Shown: positions 53,600-61,699 of the stretch, in pieces
Numbering within the stretch: position 1 is the first letter of the stretch
Layout: each line of letters opens with the position of its first letter
From: an uncultured Paracoccaceae bacterium
Lineage (GTDB): Bacteria; Pseudomonadota; Alphaproteobacteria; Rhodobacterales; Rhodobacteraceae
Direction: 5' to 3'
Length of the DNA stretch: 64,000 bases
Assembly (NCBI GenBank): GCA_947503935.1
Contig: CANNFR010000001.1
Coordinates: 310,001-374,000, forward strand
Notes under the pieces: model-generated
The model's input: only the letters and a program-made list of their open reading frames with translations
Told to the model about the DNA's origin: nothing
Databases searched by the model: none
Made by a program: the position numbers and the translations under genes

Positions 53600-54040
53600 A
53601 TGCGATTCACCACACGCGAAGATATCGAACTACCCATCGACGACGTCTTTGCGGCGATCAGCGATTTTCAGGGTTTTGAGCGCGCGGCCCTGCGGCGCGG
53701 GGCCGAGGTTGCGCGGCTGGAGGATGGGACGCAGGGCTGGACCATCCGCTTTCGCCACCGGGGCCGTCAGCGCGAACTGGTCTCGCGCATCACTCGCCTC
53801 GACGCGCCCGAGGGGTTGACGACCGAAGGCCGCGTGGGTGGCCTCGACGGCACGATGGACCTGGAATTGACGGCCCTTGCCCCGTATCGCACCCGTCTGC
53901 GCGTCGATCTGAATATCAAGCCGCGCACCCTGACCGCACGGCTCTTGGTGCAATCGCTGCGGCTGGCCAAGACGTCGCTGAACAACCGGTTCAAAAGCCG
54001 GGTGCGTGTTTTCGCGCGAAACATCGAAAGCCGGGGGTAG
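53600..54040 (+). CDS. SRPBCC-family protein
   Basis: A 146-residue START-like single-domain protein (MRFTTREDIELPIDDVFAAI start, then SDFQGFERAALRRG, a series of beta strands and a long C-terminal helix LVQSLRLAKTSLNNRFKSR). Such proteins bind hydrophobic ligands, but no ligand or activity is known here. It follows nudC by 18 bases and may be co-transcribed. Confidence 0.8.
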   Translation: MRFTTREDIELPIDDVFAAISDFQGFERAALRRGAEVARLEDGTQGWTIRFRHRGRQRELVSRITRLDAPEGLTTEGRVGGLDGTMDLELTALAPYRTRLRVDLNIKPRTLTARLLVQSLRLAKTSLNNRFKSRVRVFARNIESRG

Positions 54041-54050
54041 AGCGGCGACC

Positions 54051-54073
54051 GAAAATCTGCGCTGCAGATTTTC
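54051..54073. terminator. Bidirectional hairpin after the SRPBCC gene
   Basis: GAAAATCTGC (54051-54060) and GCAGATTTTC (54064-54073) form a perfect 10-bp stem with a 3-base loop. It lies between two convergent genes, 10 bases after one stop and 6 before the other. The A/T ends of the stem give T-stretches on both strands, fitting a shared terminator. Confidence 0.65.
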
Positions 54074-54079
54074 TCGTCG

Positions 54080-54427
54080 TCATTTGATCGCTGCACGGTG
54101 CACCAAAGGCGGCTTACTAGGTGACACTTTATGACGCTTGCGCAAAGCGATAAACAATATGATGAAACAGATGGCGTAGGACTTGGCTAAAACGGTCAAA
54201 AAGGGCCCGGCACTCTCTGTCATCAGGACGACGATAGCCGCAATTACGACGGCCGGGAGCGCTGCAAGTGAAGTAGACCTTCGGAGAGATCTCTTCCAAT
54301 CTGCATAGGGTTTCGGTGTAATGTCAGAGGGCACAAATTGTCGCTTTTTGGCCGGTCTGCAATATGGACAAGGCTCCTTCAGATTGGATATCTGGCAGCC
54401 GCAATCATAGCAAAGCATCATCTCCAT
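54080..54427 (-). CDS. Small zinc-ribbon membrane protein
   Basis: A 115-residue protein. The N-terminal CYDCGCQ and CPYC (four cysteines within residues 6-23) look like a zinc ribbon. Two membrane helices follow at about 53-70 and 76-95 with a short basic tail. No known family. Codon use is visibly more A/T-rich than in the neighbours. GGGGGA lies before ATG 54427. Orphan gene at the edge of an AT-rich islet, possibly acquired. Confidence 0.65.
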   Translation of the reverse strand: MEMMLCYDCGCQISNLKEPCPYCRPAKKRQFVPSDITPKPYADWKRSLRRSTSLAALPAVVIAAIVVLMTESAGPFLTVLAKSYAICFIILFIALRKRHKVSPSKPPLVHRAAIK

Positions 54428-54541
54428 AACGCAATCCCCCGTTTGCCGCAGAGCAGAAACGTTGGGAGAGGATTTGTACCGCGAGATTGGTATGTTTTCG
54501 CAACTCCATTCACGTGAAGCCTCCTCGCAAACCTGCTGCTT

Positions 54542-55453
54542 CTAGTTGAGCAACGCTGCTTCATATCGACGTAAACTTAGCCTGGCTGCAGGGATCTGTT
54601 CGAGCGCATCAAGTTCGCTGAATTCTGGAAAGAGCGCCAAGAGTTCAGCGCGCGCAAACGGGCTCAATGATGAGATCCCAACTTGACCCGGGTGGAAGCT
54701 CTCAGTTGCCATATCTTCGGAGAAGAGGATTTCATGCTGTCCGAATAATATATGGAAATACTCAACCTCCCCAACACTCTCATCAACGAAGACCGTGTCA
54801 AACATCGTAAGATGCTTCGCCGGGACGAGCACTTCCCGCTCGTTAAAGTAGAACTCTGCCTTCCAACTGGTGATCAGAATTCGGTGCTGTTGCGAAACCA
54901 GCAGATCACGAGCGTTATCAAAGGTCCCCGCCTTGATCCTGATGGGAGCAAAAATGCCCTTGGCTGGGACTTTCCGGCTCCCAATCCAGCGAACTGGCTG
55001 CGGACCATTGTCAAAGGTTGTAACCAGATCGCCGACCTCAAGGTTTTCGACTGGAATGTCGCCCTCCGGGGTCTGGATCAGAGTCCCGCGCGTGAAGCAG
55101 GGCGGCGATAGATCCCCTAAAGTGAGCTGCGTATTGTCCGTAACAAAACCGACATCCGTGACAGTGCCGGGAAGAAGTACCGTTCCGTCAGTCGGCGTGA
55201 AGTATCGGCCACCATCTGCGGTGTAGATCGTCGCGCCTACAATTGTGACGCCATCAATTGTAACGGTATCGCCATTAAAGACTGCAATGACGTCACTTCC
55301 GTTCACCTGATCCCCGGACCCAGATGTGATCGCACCATCATCATTCTGATCAAGGATTGTGATCGTGATAACCGTCACGTTTGCAGGAAGTGTCGGTGGA
55401 GCCCCTGGATCAAAATTACTACCAAAGGCCTGGTCTGTAACGGTGGTCGGCAT
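54542..55453 (-). CDS. Hint (hedgehog/intein-type) domain protein
   Basis: A 303-residue protein. Residues 1-110 are a Thr/Val/Asp-rich beta region of the kind found in secreted calcium-binding proteins. From CFTRGTLIQTPEGDIPVENL (about 118-137) it is a Hint_2-type self-processing domain with the family marks LEVGDLVTT, QPVRWIG, LLVSQQHRILI and YFHILFGQHEIL. Hint_2 proteins are common and often multiple in Rhodobacterales, usually secreted and of unknown role. Its base composition is more A/T-rich than the flanks. Confidence 0.85.
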   Translation of the reverse strand: MPTTVTDQAFGSNFDPGAPPTLPANVTVITITILDQNDDGAITSGSGDQVNGSDVIAVFNGDTVTIDGVTIVGATIYTADGGRYFTPTDGTVLLPGTVTDVGFVTDNTQLTLGDLSPPCFTRGTLIQTPEGDIPVENLEVGDLVTTFDNGPQPVRWIGSRKVPAKGIFAPIRIKAGTFDNARDLLVSQQHRILITSWKAEFYFNEREVLVPAKHLTMFDTVFVDESVGEVEYFHILFGQHEILFSEDMATESFHPGQVGISSLSPFARAELLALFPEFSELDALEQIPAARLSLRRYEAALLN

Positions 55454-55529
55454 GCCGGAACTCCCGTTTTACAAGATATCATTGGTGGCGGCTCAACCTT
55501 AGGAAATCAAGAAGATAGTTCCTCTGAGA

Positions 55530-55952
55530 ATGGATCTTCTGGAGGTAGACATCCGAGGCGCTCGTGACGGTAGCCTTTGGGTCGTGCGGCGCCAGCCGCA
55601 GCTACAGATGGCGTCTGATGCCGCGGTGATTATTGCTGATTGGCTGGCACTAACCTATGCGGGGCTGATTGAATTGCCGAAAGTCATCCAGGCGAAAATG
55701 GAGGATGAACCGAACGGCCTGCTCGACCAGGAATTCAGCGACACCATAGGCGCGATCGAGCCCGTCAAGACCGGCGATTTCTCGTCTCCGAGTGGCAGCG
55801 CTAGTGCTGACATGGGAGGTCGCATATCCATTCAGACCCCCCTTTTGGGAAGGGTGAAGCAGGACTCAAGCAAAATGGGAGTACTGGATCTCAACAGACC
55901 CCTACATACGCGTATCGAAAGATCGGCACAGACCATGGCAGATCTGACATAG
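55530..55952 (+). CDS. Doubtful 140-residue open frame in an AT-richer islet
   Basis: The frame begins with ATG 55530 without a strong ribosome-binding site. It encodes an unrecognised sequence (MDLLEVDIRGARDGSLWVV, later HTRIERSAQTMADLT) that lacks a signal or clear membrane segment. It occupies most of the 521-base gap between the Hint gene and pheA, where no other gene, RNA or repeat was seen. It may be a remnant or chance frame. Confidence 0.3.
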   Translation: MDLLEVDIRGARDGSLWVVRRQPQLQMASDAAVIIADWLALTYAGLIELPKVIQAKMEDEPNGLLDQEFSDTIGAIEPVKTGDFSSPSGSASADMGGRISIQTPLLGRVKQDSSKMGVLDLNRPLHTRIERSAQTMADLT

Positions 55953-55974
55953 CGACGCGGGGCAAGCCGCTGTC

Positions 55975-56805
55975 CTAGTCCCGCCGATGATCGGCGGGAT
56001 AGACGCCGAGGATTTTCAGCTCGCTGGTGAAATAGGCAAGCTCCTCCAGCGCCAGTTTGACGTTCAGGTCGTCGGGATGCCCCTCGATATCCGAATAGAA
56101 CTGCGTGGCGGTGAACGACCCGTCCACCATGTAGCTTTCCAGCTTGGTCATGTTGACGCCATTGGTCGCGAACCCGCCCATCGCTTTGTAGAGCGCGGCG
56201 GGGATGTTGCGCACCCGGAAGACGAAGGTCGTCATCATCTTGTCGGCCCGGCGGGTCAGGTCGGGGTGGCGGGACATCACCAGAAAGCGGGTGGTGTTGT
56301 GGTCCTCATCCTCGATATGGCGGGCCAGAACGTCGAGGCCATAGACCTGCGCGGCCAATTCCGAAGCCAGCGCGCCGACGCTTGGGTCGCGCATCTCAGA
56401 CACTTCGCGGGCCGCACGGGCATTGTCAGGGCTGACGACGCCTTCGATCTTGTGCTGGCGCAGAAATGTCGCGCATTGCGGCAGCAGCACCAGATGGCTG
56501 TGCGCCTGCCTGACATCGGCCACCTTGGCACCGGGCACGCCCAAAAGGTTGATATGCACCCGCACGAAGGCCTCTTCGACAATGTGCAGGCCGCTTTCCG
56601 GCAGCAGCCGGTGAATGTCGGCGACGCGGCCATAGGTGGTGTTCTCGACCGGCAGCATGGCTTGCTCTGCCGCGCCCGTCCGCACCGCGTCGATCACGTC
56701 CTCGAACGTGCGACAGGGCAGGGCCTCCATCTCGGGGCGCGTCTCGCGGCAGGCCTGGTGTGAATAGGCGCCGGGCTCTCCCTGAAAGGCGATCCGTGCG
56801 GTCAT
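55975..56805 (-). CDS. pheA: Prephenate dehydratase
   Basis: A 276-residue monofunctional enzyme that converts prephenate to phenylpyruvate for phenylalanine synthesis. The catalytic domain (1-180) has RIAFQGEPGAYSHQA, MLPVENTTYGRV and the TRF motif in HNTTRFLVM. The ACT domain (about 195-270) binds Phe for feedback (GGFATNGVNMTKLESYM; LESYM replaces the usual ESRP). No chorismate mutase domain is fused. It is divergent from a membrane cytochrome c gene, a common alphaproteobacterial arrangement. Confidence 0.96.
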   Translation of the reverse strand: MTARIAFQGEPGAYSHQACRETRPEMEALPCRTFEDVIDAVRTGAAEQAMLPVENTTYGRVADIHRLLPESGLHIVEEAFVRVHINLLGVPGAKVADVRQAHSHLVLLPQCATFLRQHKIEGVVSPDNARAAREVSEMRDPSVGALASELAAQVYGLDVLARHIEDEDHNTTRFLVMSRHPDLTRRADKMMTTFVFRVRNIPAALYKAMGGFATNGVNMTKLESYMVDGSFTATQFYSDIEGHPDDLNVKLALEELAYFTSELKILGVYPADHRRD

Positions 56806-56913
56806 GGGTCACTTTCCTTGCGTCGTGCCGTTTCGTCGCGGCAAGTACACCTTGCGCTTGGCCTTGGGAAGCGGATAGATACCCCGAACTTTCGGGCGAT
56901 ACGGGAACGCGAC

Positions 56914-57423
56914 ATGTACGACACGATGACGCTTACCAAGACTGTCGGCGCGCTTTGCGGGTCGCTGCTGGTGTTTTTGCTGTTCGGCTGGGCGGCCGAG
57001 AGCATCTACCATTCTCACGGGCACAGCGAAGAACAGGCCTATGTCATCGATACCGGTGAAGAGGAAGCCACCGAAGTGGCCGAGGCCGAAGTGCCGTTCG
57101 CCGATCTTTACGCCGCCGCCGATGCCGGCGCGGGTGAGCGTCTTTGGCGCCAATGTTCGGCCTGCCACAAGCTTGACGGCACCGATGGCACCGGCCCGCA
57201 TCTGAACGGCGTTGTCGGGCGCGAGAAGGCCGTGGTTGCGGGCTACAATTATTCCGAGGGGATGGCAGCGCAGGCGGGTGATGTCTGGTCGCCTGAGAAC
57301 CTCTCGGCGTTCCTTGAAAACCCGCGCGAATACACCCCCGGCACCAAGATGACCTACAATGGCATGCGCGATGCCGAAGATCGGGCCAATCTGATCGCCT
57401 ATCTGGCCGCGACCGAAGGCTGA
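56914..57423 (+). CDS. Membrane-anchored c-type cytochrome (CycM/c552 type)
   Basis: A 169-residue protein. An uncleaved N-terminal helix (about 11-29, VGALCGSLLVFLLFGWAAES) anchors a periplasmic class I cytochrome c domain via an acidic linker. The haem site is CSACH; the axial Met is in PGTKMTYNG. Homologues of this type carry electrons from the bc1 complex to the cytochrome c oxidase. The start at 56914 has GGGAA upstream. A strong terminator follows. Confidence 0.92.
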   Translation: MYDTMTLTKTVGALCGSLLVFLLFGWAAESIYHSHGHSEEQAYVIDTGEEEATEVAEAEVPFADLYAAADAGAGERLWRQCSACHKLDGTDGTGPHLNGVVGREKAVVAGYNYSEGMAAQAGDVWSPENLSAFLENPREYTPGTKMTYNGMRDAEDRANLIAYLAATEG

Positions 57424-57448
57424 GGGCCACATCACAACCAGTTTAAGC

Positions 57449-57477
57449 GGGCCGCCTTGCATTGGCGGCCCTTTTTT
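57449..57477 (+). terminator. Rho-independent terminator of the cytochrome c gene
   Basis: GGGCCGCC (57449-57456), a 7-base loop and GGCGGCCC (57464-57471) form a perfect 8-bp stem followed directly by six T residues (57472-57477). It ends the cytochrome c transcript 26 bases after its stop and separates it from yejABEF. Confidence 0.92.
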
Positions 57478-57585
57478 GTGCCAATAGAACACGTGCCGCT
57501 CACGCAATCGCAACTTGAACCATCGACGTTCGGGATTTTAGCTTTAATGTCAGACAGGTCGATGTCGCCAAGGAGGATACCCGAT

Positions 57586-59487
57586 ATGCTCGCCAGCCCT
57601 GCCCCCCGGTCCGTGGCCTTTGCCCGTGGCGCAATCCGGCACGGCCTGACCGTCATCGCCGCAACGCTGGCAATCGGCGCCGGCCAGGCCAGCGCGCAGG
57701 ACGTGACAATCGCGCATGGTTATTCGAACTTCGGCGAGCTGAAGTATCCCGCCGACTTCGAGCATCTCGACTACGTCAATCCCGACGCGCCAAAGGGCGG
57801 CGAAATCTCGATCTGGTGGCGTGGTAACTTCGACAGCTTTAACTCATATGCACGGGAGGGTGTGGCAGCCTACCTCAACACCATCGGTGGTGAGGGCATG
57901 TTGGCCAGTACACTTGATGATCCGTACGGCATGTACTGCTTCATCTGCACCACGATCGAATATCCCGAGGATCTGTCGTTCATCACCTATAATCTTCGCG
58001 AGGATGTGACCTTTGCCAATGGCACGCCGATGACGGCCGAGGATGTTGAGTTCACATTCAACCTCTTTCTGGAGCAAGCCCTTCCAGAATACCGTGCAGC
58101 GCGTCAGGGTTTTGTTGACCGAGTTGAGGTTGAAAGTCCTTATCGTATCACTTTCTACTTTACTGACAGGGCGCCTAAAAACGAACGGATGAGTTTTTCC
58201 GGCGGCTTGCCGATCTTTTCAAAAGCCTGGTTCAAGGAAACCGGCGCGCGGTTGGATGAAAGCACCCAAGAACCGTTCATGGCCACAGGGCCCTATGTGC
58301 TGGATAGCTTCGATTTCAACCGCCGCATCGTCTATACCCGCAACCCTGACTATTGGGGCGAAGACATCCCCTTCAATCGAGGCCGCAACAATTTCGACTC
58401 TATCCGAGTGGAGTACTTCGCTGATAGCGATGCCGCGTTTGAGGGGTTCAAAGCCGGCAATTACACGTTCCGCACCGAAACCTCTTCGCAGGATTGGGCA
58501 ACCGGCTATGATTTTCGTGCCGTGGACAATGGTTGGGTTGTGCGTGAGGAAATTCCCGATGGCGCTGTCGGCACGCGCCTAGCCTGGGTGTTCAACCTAG
58601 ATAAACCGGAATGGCAAGACCAGCGGGTGCGTCAGGCAATCAAGATGATGCTCAATTTCGAATGGTCGAACCAAACATTGTTTTCCGGCCTTTTTAATCG
58701 CCCGGTTTCCTTCTGGCCCAACACTGACCTTGCCGCCTCTGGCCCGCCTTCCAATGCTGAGGTTGAGTTGCTTCGCCCCCTTGTGGAAGACGGCTTGCTC
58801 GACGCGTCTATTCTGACTGATGACGCGTATGTGCCTGCTGAAAATAGCGCTGCATCAAACATGCCTGCGCGCCGGGTTCTGCGTCAAGCAAGCGCATTGC
58901 TTGATGAGGCCGGATGGGAGATTGGCGACGATGGGGTGCGGCGCAACGCCGATGGTCAGGTGCTGGATCTGCTGATCTTGCAGTTCAATCCGCAATTCGA
59001 CCGGGTGATCAACCCGTATATCGAAAACCTCAAAGTCCTGGGCGTGCGGGCGCGTTTGGAACGGGTCGACACGTCGCAATACGTAGAACGCCGCCGCAAG
59101 GGCGATTTCGACATGACGAGCCAAGCCTTCGCCATGAGATTCGAGCCGTCATTGGGGCTTGAGCAATGGTTTGCCTCAAAAACCGCCGATGACAGTTCGC
59201 GCAATCTGATGCGGTTGCGCAATCCGGCCGTTGACAGACTGATCCCGTTTGCGGTCCAGGCGGAAACACTTGATGAAGTCACGACATCTATCCATGCCCT
59301 CGACCGTGTCTTGCGCAGTATCGAGTTTGATATTCCCCTATGGTACAACCCCAACACTTGGGTTGCCTATTACGACTTCTACCGCCGCCCCGACAACTTG
59401 CCACCGCTTCTGTTAACCGGTGAATTGGACTTCTGGTGGTACGACGCCGAGGCCGCCGACGCCTTGCGTGCGGCTGGCGCGTTCTAG
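57586..59487 (+). CDS. yejA: Peptide ABC importer binding protein YejA
   Basis: A 633-residue periplasmic protein of the family 5 solute-binding class. The signal region ends near GQASA-QDV. Marks of YejA are HGYSNFGELKYPADFEHLDY, VNPDAPKGGEISI and the late FDIPLWYNPNTWVAYYDFY. It delivers oligopeptides to the YejBEF transporter. AAGGAGG eight bases before ATG 57586 fixes the start; longer in-frame starts run into the terminator stem. The stretch of about 58060-58880 is somewhat richer in A/T codons than the flanks. Confidence 0.93.
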   Translation: MLASPAPRSVAFARGAIRHGLTVIAATLAIGAGQASAQDVTIAHGYSNFGELKYPADFEHLDYVNPDAPKGGEISIWWRGNFDSFNSYAREGVAAYLNTIGGEGMLASTLDDPYGMYCFICTTIEYPEDLSFITYNLREDVTFANGTPMTAEDVEFTFNLFLEQALPEYRAARQGFVDRVEVESPYRITFYFTDRAPKNERMSFSGGLPIFSKAWFKETGARLDESTQEPFMATGPYVLDSFDFNRRIVYTRNPDYWGEDIPFNRGRNNFDSIRVEYFADSDAAFEGFKAGNYTFRTETSSQDWATGYDFRAVDNGWVVREEIPDGAVGTRLAWVFNLDKPEWQDQRVRQAIKMMLNFEWSNQTLFSGLFNRPVSFWPNTDLAASGPPSNAEVELLRPLVEDGLLDASILTDDAYVPAENSAASNMPARRVLRQASALLDEAGWEIGDDGVRRNADGQVLDLLILQFNPQFDRVINPYIENLKVLGVRARLERVDTSQYVERRRKGDFDMTSQAFAMRFEPSLGLEQWFASKTADDSSRNLMRLRNPAVDRLIPFAVQAETLDEVTTSIHALDRVLRSIEFDIPLWYNPNTWVAYYDFYRRPDNLPPLLLTGELDFWWYDAEAADALRAAGAF

Positions 59488-59505
59488 GGCTGGGAAGGTA
59501 CCGCT

Positions 59506-60591
59506 TTGGGCGCCTATATCCTCCGCAGGTTGTTGCTGATCATTCCGACGCTGATCGGGATCATGGTCATCAATTTCTCGCTGATCCAGTTCGTGCCCGG
59601 CGGGCCGATTGAGCAGATCATTGCCCGGATGGAAGGGGCAGGGGACGTCTTTCAGGGCATTGCCGGCGGTGGCGACATCATTGATCAGCAGGGCGGCGGC
59701 GGGGATGAACGCTATCTGGGCGCCCGCGGCCTGCCGCAGGACTTCATCGAAGAGCTTGAGCGCGAGTTCGGCTTTGACAAGCCGCCGCTTGAGCGTTTCC
59801 TGAATATGATGTGGAACTATGTGCGGTTCGATTTCGGCACCAGCTACTTCCGATCGATCTCGGTCGTTGATCTGGTGATTGAGAAGATGCCGGTCTCGAT
59901 CAGCCTTGGCCTCTGGTCGACCTTGCTGGCCTACCTCATCTCAATCCCCTTGGGCATTCGCAAGGCCGTGCATGACGGCACCCGGTTCGACAGCTGGACC
60001 TCGGCCGTCATCATCGTGGGCTATTCGATCCCGGGCTTCTTGTTCGCCATCATGCTGCTGGTGCTGTTTGCCGGCGGATCATATTGGCAGATATTTCCCC
60101 TGCGCGGTCTGACATCCGACAATTTCGACCAGCTTTCGACGCTGGGCAAGATCGGCGACTATATCTGGCACATCACTTTGCCGGTTGTCGCCTCGACCAT
60201 CGCGTCCTTCGCGACGCTGACACTTCTGACCAAGAACTCGTTTCTTGATGAGATCCGCAAGCAATACGTGATCACCGCAAAGGCCAAGGGCGTCAGCGAG
60301 GCCCGCGTGCTTTATGGCCATGTGTTCCGCAATGCGATGCTGATCGTCATCGCAGGCTTTCCGGGGCTCTTTCTGTCGGTCTTCTTCACCGGGTCACTGA
60401 TTATCGAGACGATCTTTACACTGGACGGCTTGGGCCGGCTGGCGTTCGAGGCGGTCGTGGCGCGCGATTATCCGGTGGTGTTCGGCACGCTTTACTTCTT
60501 CGGTCTGGTTGGCCTGATCGTCGGGCTTTTATCCGACCTCATGTATGTCTGGATCGACCCGCGCATCGATTTCGAAAGCCGGGAGACCTGA
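59506..60591 (+). CDS. yejB: Peptide ABC importer permease YejB
   Basis: A 361-residue membrane protein starting at TTG 59506 (GGAAGG seven bases upstream; [20 protein letters not shown]). Five to six helices are followed by the EAA loop [20 protein letters not shown]. The family trait [16 protein letters not shown] is present. It forms the channel with YejE, whose gene starts 2 bases later. Confidence 0.95.
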   Translation: MGAYILRRLLLIIPTLIGIMVINFSLIQFVPGGPIEQIIARMEGAGDVFQGIAGGGDIIDQQGGGGDERYLGARGLPQDFIEELEREFGFDKPPLERFLNMMWNYVRFDFGTSYFRSISVVDLVIEKMPVSISLGLWSTLLAYLISIPLGIRKAVHDGTRFDSWTSAVIIVGYSIPGFLFAIMLLVLFAGGSYWQIFPLRGLTSDNFDQLSTLGKIGDYIWHITLPVVASTIASFATLTLLTKNSFLDEIRKQYVITAKAKGVSEARVLYGHVFRNAMLIVIAGFPGLFLSVFFTGSLIIETIFTLDGLGRLAFEAVVARDYPVVFGTLYFFGLVGLIVGLLSDLMYVWIDPRIDFESRET

Positions 60592-60592
60592 C

Positions 60593-61699
60593 ATGGCCCT
60601 CTCCCCGCTCAACCAGCGCCGCTGGCGCAATTTCAGGGCCAATCGTCGTGCTTATTGGTCGCTGATCATCTTCTCAATCCTGTTCATCCTGTCGCTTTTT
60701 GCCGAACTTCTGGCCAATGACAAACCCATCATGGTCAGCTACCGGGGCGAGATTTACACACCGATCTGGAATTTCTACCCCGAGACGGCCTTCGGCGGCG
60801 ATTTCCGGACCGAGGCCGTCTACCGCGATATCGAGGTGCAGTGCCTGATCGTCTCGGGCGGGCGTGAGGAATGCTGGGATGATCCCGAGGGTGTCATCGC
60901 CGATGCCGAAGATGGCCAGATCGCCGGTGAGGCGATTGAGACGGGGTGGATCCTCTGGCCGCCGGTCACCTATAGCTACGAGACGGTCAACCAGATCCCC
61001 GGCACGGCGCCGTCCCCGCCTGATGCCAACCATTGGCTGGGCACCGACGATACCGCGCGCGATGTGCTGGCGCGGGTGATCTACGGGTTCCAACTGTCGG
61101 TGTCTTTCGCGCTGATCGTCACCATCGCTGCCTCGGCAATCGGCATCGTTGCCGGGGCAGTGCAGGGCTTTTTCGGTGGCTGGCTCGACCTCATCTTTCA
61201 GCGGATCATCGAGATCTGGTCCGCCACACCGGCGCTTTACATCATCATTATCGTGGGCGCGATCTGGCGGATGAATTTCTGGCTTCTGGCCGGCTTGCTG
61301 ACGCTGTTCAGCTGGACGGCCCTTGTGGGCGTGGTGCGCGCCGAATTCCTGCGCGCGCGGAATTTCGAATATGTCCGCGCCGCGCGGGCCCTTGGCATTG
61401 GCAGCACGGCGATCATGTTCCGCCACCTTCTGCCGAACGCCATGGTCGCCACGCTGACCTTGCTGCCCTTCATCCTGACCGGCGCGGTCGGTGCGCTGGC
61501 CGTGCTGGATTTCCTGGGCTTCGGCCTGCCGCCCCCCACGCCCTCGCTGGGTGAGCTGACCTTGCAGGCCAAGCAAAACCTCGATTCACCCTGGCTGGCC
61601 TTCACCGCCTTCATCGTCTTCGCGGTCATGCTGTCGCTGATGGTGTTCATTTTTGAGGGTGTCCGAGACGCGTTCGACCCAAGAAAGACCTTTCGATGA
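60593..61699 (+). CDS. yejE: Peptide ABC importer permease YejE
   Basis: A 368-residue membrane protein with the YejE marks NQRRWRNFRANRRAYWSL, HWLGTDDTARDVLARVIYG and the EAA-type loop RNFEYVRAARALGIGS. It has a periplasmic insert (about 45-145) typical of the family. Its start at ATG 60593 follows the yejB stop by one base; the stop overlaps yejF (ATGA). Confidence 0.95.
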   Translation: MALSPLNQRRWRNFRANRRAYWSLIIFSILFILSLFAELLANDKPIMVSYRGEIYTPIWNFYPETAFGGDFRTEAVYRDIEVQCLIVSGGREECWDDPEGVIADAEDGQIAGEAIETGWILWPPVTYSYETVNQIPGTAPSPPDANHWLGTDDTARDVLARVIYGFQLSVSFALIVTIAASAIGIVAGAVQGFFGGWLDLIFQRIIEIWSATPALYIIIIVGAIWRMNFWLLAGLLTLFSWTALVGVVRAEFLRARNFEYVRAARALGIGSTAIMFRHLLPNAMVATLTLLPFILTGAVGALAVLDFLGFGLPPPTPSLGELTLQAKQNLDSPWLAFTAFIVFAVMLSLMVFIFEGVRDAFDPRKTFR

